Source: Bacteroidota bacterium (GTDB lineage: Bacteria > Bacteroidota > Bacteroidia > Chitinophagales > Saprospiraceae). Taken from it: 64,000 nucleotides of DNA. Below the pieces are notes generated by a model, which saw only the letters and a program-made list of their open reading frames with translations, was not told the DNA's origin and did no database searches. Position numbers and translations under genes: made by a program. The first letter of the stretch is position 1. The number at the start of each line of letters is the position of its first letter. The stretch spans positions 1 through 64,000 of the forward strand of contig JAAEZH010000008.1 in NCBI GenBank assembly GCA_018222965.1, written 5' to 3'. Below are positions 60,016 through 64,000 of the stretch, piece after piece.

Positions 60016-60785
60016 GTAAATCACTTTATAAAGTTCGTAAGGGCAAACTGGACAATCTGCTTGATAAAGTTATTGGTTCTACTCGTGAAGCTATAACCGA
60101 AAGACACATTCGGCAAACCAAGCCCACATTGGTGGGAAAGTCAATTTCAAGTAAAAAAGCAATAGTAGGGGATAATGGAATATTTCTGGAGTCAAATGGA
60201 AAGTTTTACCGTTCTTATATATATTTAAAGAGATCCCGTGTAAAGGAATTTGGATTACCCAAGAGGCATTATTTCCTCTGTGAGACTACAGAAAAACCAT
60301 ACCCATGGGTAATAGCTAATCAGGAGGAAGTAACTATTTTCTGCATAACTGAAAAGATTTACTACTCTGATGTTAGATTAGGTATATGTGGCAATTGTGC
60401 CATCATATTTCAGGAAAAAACTTCCCAATCTTTATTTGGAAAATCAATTGATGAAGTTATCCTAACAATTGAAAATAATGAGGAAACCCAAACAACTCAG
60501 CTTGGTATGGACGGGTATGTAATCAATTGGGATGAAATAAGCACCGCATATCGTCGTATTCAAAATTTCACATGCGAAAAATGCAGATTAAAAATTACTG
60601 ATCTAAATCACTATCATTTTATGCACGTGCATCATGTCGACCTAGACAAATCAAATAACAATACTGACAACCTTCAGTGCCTTTGCATCAAATGTCATTC
60701 GGAAGTGGATGAATTGCACAAAAGGAATTTTTCTACCCTAAGCAACCAACGTATTATTAAGAGGTTCTGTGAGATATACTTATAG
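60012..60785 (+). CDS. HNH endonuclease (ZorE-position effector)
   Basis: 257 residues. The HNH/treble-clef motif is at the C-terminus: CEKCRLKI (CxxC), HYHFMHVHHVDLDK, NNTDNLQCLCIKCHSEVDELH. The N-terminal half, about 1-180, has no family I recognise, including a CGNC-containing segment near 133. In type II Zorya the ZorA-ZorB pair is followed by the HNH protein ZorE; the gene order and domain fit, but similarity to known ZorE proteins could not be tested. Its start codon overlaps the zorB-like stop codon. Confidence 0.78.
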   Translation: MSKSLYKVRKGKLDNLLDKVIGSTREAITERHIRQTKPTLVGKSISSKKAIVGDNGIFLESNGKFYRSYIYLKRSRVKEFGLPKRHYFLCETTEKPYPWVIANQEEVTIFCITEKIYYSDVRLGICGNCAIIFQEKTSQSLFGKSIDEVILTIENNEETQTTQLGMDGYVINWDEISTAYRRIQNFTCEKCRLKITDLNHYHFMHVHHVDLDKSNNNTDNLQCLCIKCHSEVDELHKRNFSTLSNQRIIKRFCEIYL

Positions 60786-61301
60786 CAAAAGTATTTTATG
60801 TGTTCTCCTGATTACGATTAATCCTTAGAGAAACTGATGTCGAATTAAGGAACCAGTTATTGACAGAAAAACCAGGCTAATAAAACGTTGCATTCATAAT
60901 TCACCTCATCACACAGTTTTGCTACCAGGTCGATTTTTTGCCTAGACGACCACGCCTTTTTTCTAATCCGATATAGGCATAGTTTGGTTCCCAAACTAGC
61001 GATGCTTTAAACACAGGATTATAGGACATCCAACTAAACACGGTTTAATTATCGACTTCTAGCTTCCCAGAAACCGAGAATATTTTCTGGCGCTTATAAG
61101 GCAAGTTTGGTCTTAGCTTGCCGTCGTTCGGCTTGATGTAGTTGCATAATTTGAAAGATTAATGTGTGATAAATCAGTTACCCTACTTACCCATCATAGA
61201 ACGAAAAATGTAAACCAGAATAACTCTACAATGATTTTTATTTGCATGAATGAAATATTCGCCATACCTTTGCCTTGAATGTTTCTACAAAGAAATAAAA
61301 A
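60786..61301. other. intergenic region before the type I R-M genes
   Basis: About 515 bp of moderately AT-rich DNA without a gene or recognised repeat. It probably separates two transcription units, because a good promoter precedes hsdS (61241-61272). No terminator hairpin with U tract was found after the HNH gene. Confidence 0.6.
61241..61272 (+). promoter_or_regulatory. promoter of the hsdS-hsdM operon
   Basis: TTTG at 61241-61244 and TACCTTTG (61265-61272), separated by 20 nt, match the Bacteroidota -33/-7 consensus. The hsdS GTG start follows 29 nt later. Confidence 0.82.
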
Positions 61302-61865
61302 GTGAATAAGAAGCTAAAGTCAATTGCAGGGATTTCTTTTGGCACTTACCAAAAGACGAGTAGCGAGGCTGGTATCCCCTACTTACTAGCAAATCAATTT
61401 GACGAAGGAGGTCGACTAATTGCAGGGTTTGAGCAGTTTGTTCCCAGCACCGTAAAAGGAGTTGAAAAACACTGCCTACAAAATGGAGACTTATTGTTAG
61501 CCGGAAAGGGGTTTCGAAATTTCTCCTGGCAATACAATAAACAACTCGGGCAGATCATACCGTCTTCCCTATTCTTTATCATTCGGCCTGACCAAAGCCT
61601 CCTCCTTCCGGGGTTCTTAAATGTATTCTTAAACCTGCCGAACACTCAATCTCGTCTAAGAATCATGGGCGAAGGGACTAAAATCCCCTCTATTCGAAAG
61701 ACCGAGTTGGAGGAACTCAGAATCCCTGTACCAACACTTGAAATACAACAGAAAATCGTCGAAATTCATAGACTTCACAAGTCCGATATCGCTTTGACGG
61801 AATCCATAATCAACCAAAAGAAAAACCTCTTTACCGGGGTTGTAAACAATCTAATTACTGAATAA
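61302..61865 (+). CDS. hsdS: type I restriction specificity subunit, half size (HsdS)
   Basis: 187 residues: a single target-recognition domain plus one coiled-coil dimerisation segment. Seen: IAGISFGTYQKTSSE at the start, IPYLLANQFDEGG, a middle LQNGDLLLAGKGF, the IPSIRKTELEELRIPVPTLE helix-cap and the final QQKIVEIHRLHKSD coiled coil. Full-length HsdS has two such halves, so this half unit would dimerise to recognise a palindromic-type site. The start is GTG. It precedes hsdM by one base, an inverted order compared with the usual hsdM-hsdS. Confidence 0.88.
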   Translation: MNKKLKSIAGISFGTYQKTSSEAGIPYLLANQFDEGGRLIAGFEQFVPSTVKGVEKHCLQNGDLLLAGKGFRNFSWQYNKQLGQIIPSSLFFIIRPDQSLLLPGFLNVFLNLPNTQSRLRIMGEGTKIPSIRKTELEELRIPVPTLEIQQKIVEIHRLHKSDIALTESIINQKKNLFTGVVNNLITE

Positions 61866-61866
61866 C

Positions 61867-63396
61867 ATGCACAACAAAAGCATTACCCAAGCAGAAATCA
61901 ACAACACGGTCTGGAAGGCTTGTGACACCTTTCGAGGCGTGATCGACCCTTCACAATACAAAGACTACATTCTTACCATGCTTTTCGTGAAATACCTCTC
62001 CGATGTATGGAAGGATAAGAAGAAGCAATATGAGGAACGATACCAAGGGGATGCGGTAAGAGTTGAAAGAGCGTTACGCAATGAGCGATTTTATGTTCCA
62101 GAGCACTCAACCTTTGACCACCTTTATAATAATCGAAACAAGGATAACCTTGGCGAGTTAATCAACATTTCTTTGGAAAAGCTGGAAGACGAAAACCGCG
62201 CTAAGCTTGAGCGAGTTTTCCGGAATATCGACTTCAACAGCGAGTCTAATCTCGGACAAACTAAAGACCGTAACCGGAGACTGAAAAACCTGCTGGTTGA
62301 CTTTTCAGAGTTGGATCTTCAACCATCACACCTCGAAAACAACGACATCATTGGAGATGCCTATGAATACCTCATATCCAGATTTGCCAGTGATGCGGGT
62401 AAGAAGGCCGGAGAGTTTTACACTCCTTCTGAAGTGTCGACTCTATTGGCTAAGCTGATGAACCCTGAGCCTGGAATGCGCATCTGCGATCCTGCTTGTG
62501 GAAGTGGTTCACTTCTCATTAAAGTGGCTCGAGAAGTTGGCAGTAAAAATTTCTCCCCTTACGGGCAGGAAATCAATGGAAGTACCTGGGCGCTTTGCCG
62601 AATGAACATGTTCCTGCATGAGATGGACAACGCTCAAATCGAGTGGGGAGACACCTTGAATTCTCCCAAGCTTTTAGAGGGGGATAGCCTGATGAAGTAC
62701 AACATTGTAGTTGCTAATCCACCTTTCTCACTAGATAAGTGGGGTGCTGAAAATGCAAGTGCTGATCAATACGATCGATTCCATCGTGGCGTTCCACCGA
62801 AATCAAAAGGAGATTACGCTTTTATAAGTCACATGGTTGAAACCACATATGAAGACATTGGACGCGCAGGAGTTATCCTTCCTCACGGCGTCTTGTTCCG
62901 TGGAAGCTCCGAGGGTCGGATAAGGGAACAAATGATCCGGGAAAACCTATTGGAAGCAGTAATCGGCCTCCCTTCCAACTTGTTCTTCGGTACAGGTATC
63001 CCTGCATGCATCCTCATCTTTAATAAAGGTAAAGGAGAGAATACAGACGTGCTCTTTATCGATGCCAGTCGTGATTACGCACAAGGCAAAAATCAGAACC
63101 AATTACGTAAAGAGGATATTGAGCACATTCTTAACACATACGAGAACTTCAAATCCGGAAAACCCTGTGAGGGGGACGAAGGCATTGCGTTGGAAGATAA
63201 ATACGCCTACCGTGCAACGATTGCTGAAATTGAAGAAAACGACTTCAACCTTAACATCCCTCGCTATGTCGACACCTTCGAAGAAGAAGAACCGATCGAC
63301 ATTCCGGAAACCATGAAAGAAATCGATCAGCTAAAGACCGAGCTGAAAGAAGTGGAATCAAAAATGGAAGATTACCTCAAACAACTAGGATTTTAA
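61867..63396 (+). CDS. hsdM: type I DNA N6-adenine methyltransferase (HsdM)
   Basis: 509 residues. HsdM_N domain (about 5-150: TVWKACDTFRGVIDPSQYKD), then the N6-methyltransferase with AdoMet motif I in CDPACGSGSLLIKVAREV (about 210), motif IV NPPF (VVANPPFSLDKWG, about 284), and the C-terminal KTELKEVESKMEDYLKQLGF coiled tail. It methylates adenine in the sites chosen by HsdS. The last gene of the cassette starts 1 bp after its stop codon. Confidence 0.95.
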   Translation: MHNKSITQAEINNTVWKACDTFRGVIDPSQYKDYILTMLFVKYLSDVWKDKKKQYEERYQGDAVRVERALRNERFYVPEHSTFDHLYNNRNKDNLGELINISLEKLEDENRAKLERVFRNIDFNSESNLGQTKDRNRRLKNLLVDFSELDLQPSHLENNDIIGDAYEYLISRFASDAGKKAGEFYTPSEVSTLLAKLMNPEPGMRICDPACGSGSLLIKVAREVGSKNFSPYGQEINGSTWALCRMNMFLHEMDNAQIEWGDTLNSPKLLEGDSLMKYNIVVANPPFSLDKWGAENASADQYDRFHRGVPPKSKGDYAFISHMVETTYEDIGRAGVILPHGVLFRGSSEGRIREQMIRENLLEAVIGLPSNLFFGTGIPACILIFNKGKGENTDVLFIDASRDYAQGKNQNQLRKEDIEHILNTYENFKSGKPCEGDEGIALEDKYAYRATIAEIEENDFNLNIPRYVDTFEEEEPIDIPETMKEIDQLKTELKEVESKMEDYLKQLGF

Positions 63397-63397
63397 T

Positions 63398-64000
63398 ATG
63401 ACCCGCAAGAAGAACCCCAACTATCCGCTGAAACATTTATCCATTCGTGTGCCCTGGCACGACCTTGCCTGGAACGGCCATATTTGCAATAACCCGAAAG
63501 GAAACGGAGCATGTCTCATCTTAAAGAATTGTGCTCTGAACCGGGATGATGATAAAGAAATGCGCCACAGAGGGGAGTCCATCGAAACTCTGCAAGAAGA
63601 AAACTTCCCGACGTGTGTTCGGGAACGTGGCACATTCATGGCTCCTTTTGAATTCACACGAACACTCTCCCATCCATACGCTAAATCAAGCCCTGACACT
63701 CACGGCCATCTAAAACCTACGAAGGTCCATTATCGACCTTACACGACCGATTCAGTACCCTATGCCTGGATGACCAAAGAAGGCGCAAAAGAGAAAACAA
63801 AGCTCTACGACCTCGACTTTGACATGGACAGAGAACCTACCCTGGGCTGGAATGATAATTGGGTGCAGGAATACTCGAATCAAAAAGCATTATTAGACTG
63901 CTTTTATGAACACATAGAGCCAGAGACTTCACTCGTTTTCTTTTACGCTAAGCAGGTTCCCTTTGTGGAGGAATCAGGAAGAGTGTTAATCGGCGTAGGT
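63398..64000 (+). CDS. large defence-type protein of unknown family (partial, runs off the window)
   Basis: The reading frame is open from ATG 63398 to the edge (201 codons). It is the third gene of the HsdS-HsdM transcription unit, but it lacks the N-terminus expected for HsdR. The visible part contains HLSIRVPWHDLAWNGHICNN, cysteines (GACLILKNCALN, FPTCVRERG), FMAPFEFTRTLSHPYA and PYAWMTKEGA. I do not recognise the family. A large DNA-processing enzyme is a guess from position only. Confidence 0.7.
   Translation, partial: MTRKKNPNYPLKHLSIRVPWHDLAWNGHICNNPKGNGACLILKNCALNRDDDKEMRHRGESIETLQEENFPTCVRERGTFMAPFEFTRTLSHPYAKSSPDTHGHLKPTKVHYRPYTTDSVPYAWMTKEGAKEKTKLYDLDFDMDREPTLGWNDNWVQEYSNQKALLDCFYEHIEPETSLVFFYAKQVPFVEESGRVLIGVG

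Noticed and set aside
1-64000. CRISPR arrays, rRNA or tRNA genes
   Set aside because: No regularly spaced repeat set, no rRNA signature and no tRNA-like T-loop and acceptor pairs were found by reading.

Overview
The window looks like a chromosome segment from the phylum Bacteroidota, most likely a Saprospiria/Lewinella-type organism; the genus-level guess is inference. Support comes from two secreted proteins with C-terminal type IX secretion (T9SS) sorting domains, a TonB-dependent receptor with a carboxypeptidase-like plug extension, GSCFA, DUF3089 and DUF6438 families, and Bacteroidota-type promoters (TTTG, about 19 nt, then TAnnTTTG) at several genes. No rRNA, tRNA, CRISPR array, transposase or integrase was recognised.

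1-24 kb is mostly housekeeping and accessory metabolism: an FAD-linked oxidase, three GNAT acetyltransferases, a metallophosphoesterase lipoprotein, a tandem Usp protein, a NUDIX hydrolase, a Vat-type O-acetyltransferase, cardiolipin synthase, SSB, a PqqB-like metallo-hydrolase, a MATE exporter, a large T9SS protein, a papain-family aminopeptidase, a small beta-barrel protein, a DUF1015 protein, an amidohydrolase, a GSCFA protein and paaD. 24-38 kb holds the TonB-dependent receptor, an unusual S1C protease fusion, and the aerobic phenylacetate genes paaABC, paaE and a TetR regulator. These are split into separate transcripts that share a CGAAC-N4-GTTCG operator next to TATCTTTG promoter elements. 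Between them lies a tandem pair of PPK2 kinases. 38-55 kb holds rpsT, sucA, a low-molecular-weight phosphatase, trkA and trkH, a ChaN-like protein, a TPR histidine kinase with a LytTR regulator, a second T9SS protein, a DUF3089 lipoprotein and mnmE.

Intergenic DNA is unusually structured. A family of modular multi-hairpin repeats bounded by CTCAACC/GGTTGAG words occurs about ten times, with stems conserved while loops differ. There are also 9-nt tandem repeats, a hyper-abundant palindrome (GGCTTTCGCCGAAAGCC) on both strands in and out of genes, and four-helix-bundle (IVP/Avd-like) genes flanked by repeats, one of them in a perfect tandem duplication of about 614 bp.

The most interesting part is 55.7-64 kb. 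The 3' end of mnmE is followed by two further copies of its last codons. One copy encodes the same 11 C-terminal residues with nearly every third base changed, as expected of an attachment-site scar at the trmE/mnmE hotspot used by SGI1-type islands. Downstream lies a defence-type cluster: a DUF5655/PD-(D/E)XK-like nuclease, a ZorA-like three-TM motor protein with a long cytoplasmic coiled coil, a ZorB-like OmpA/MotB protein and a small HNH nuclease (a type II Zorya-like layout). After it come a half-size HsdS, HsdM and the start of a large protein that does not resemble HsdR and runs off the window.
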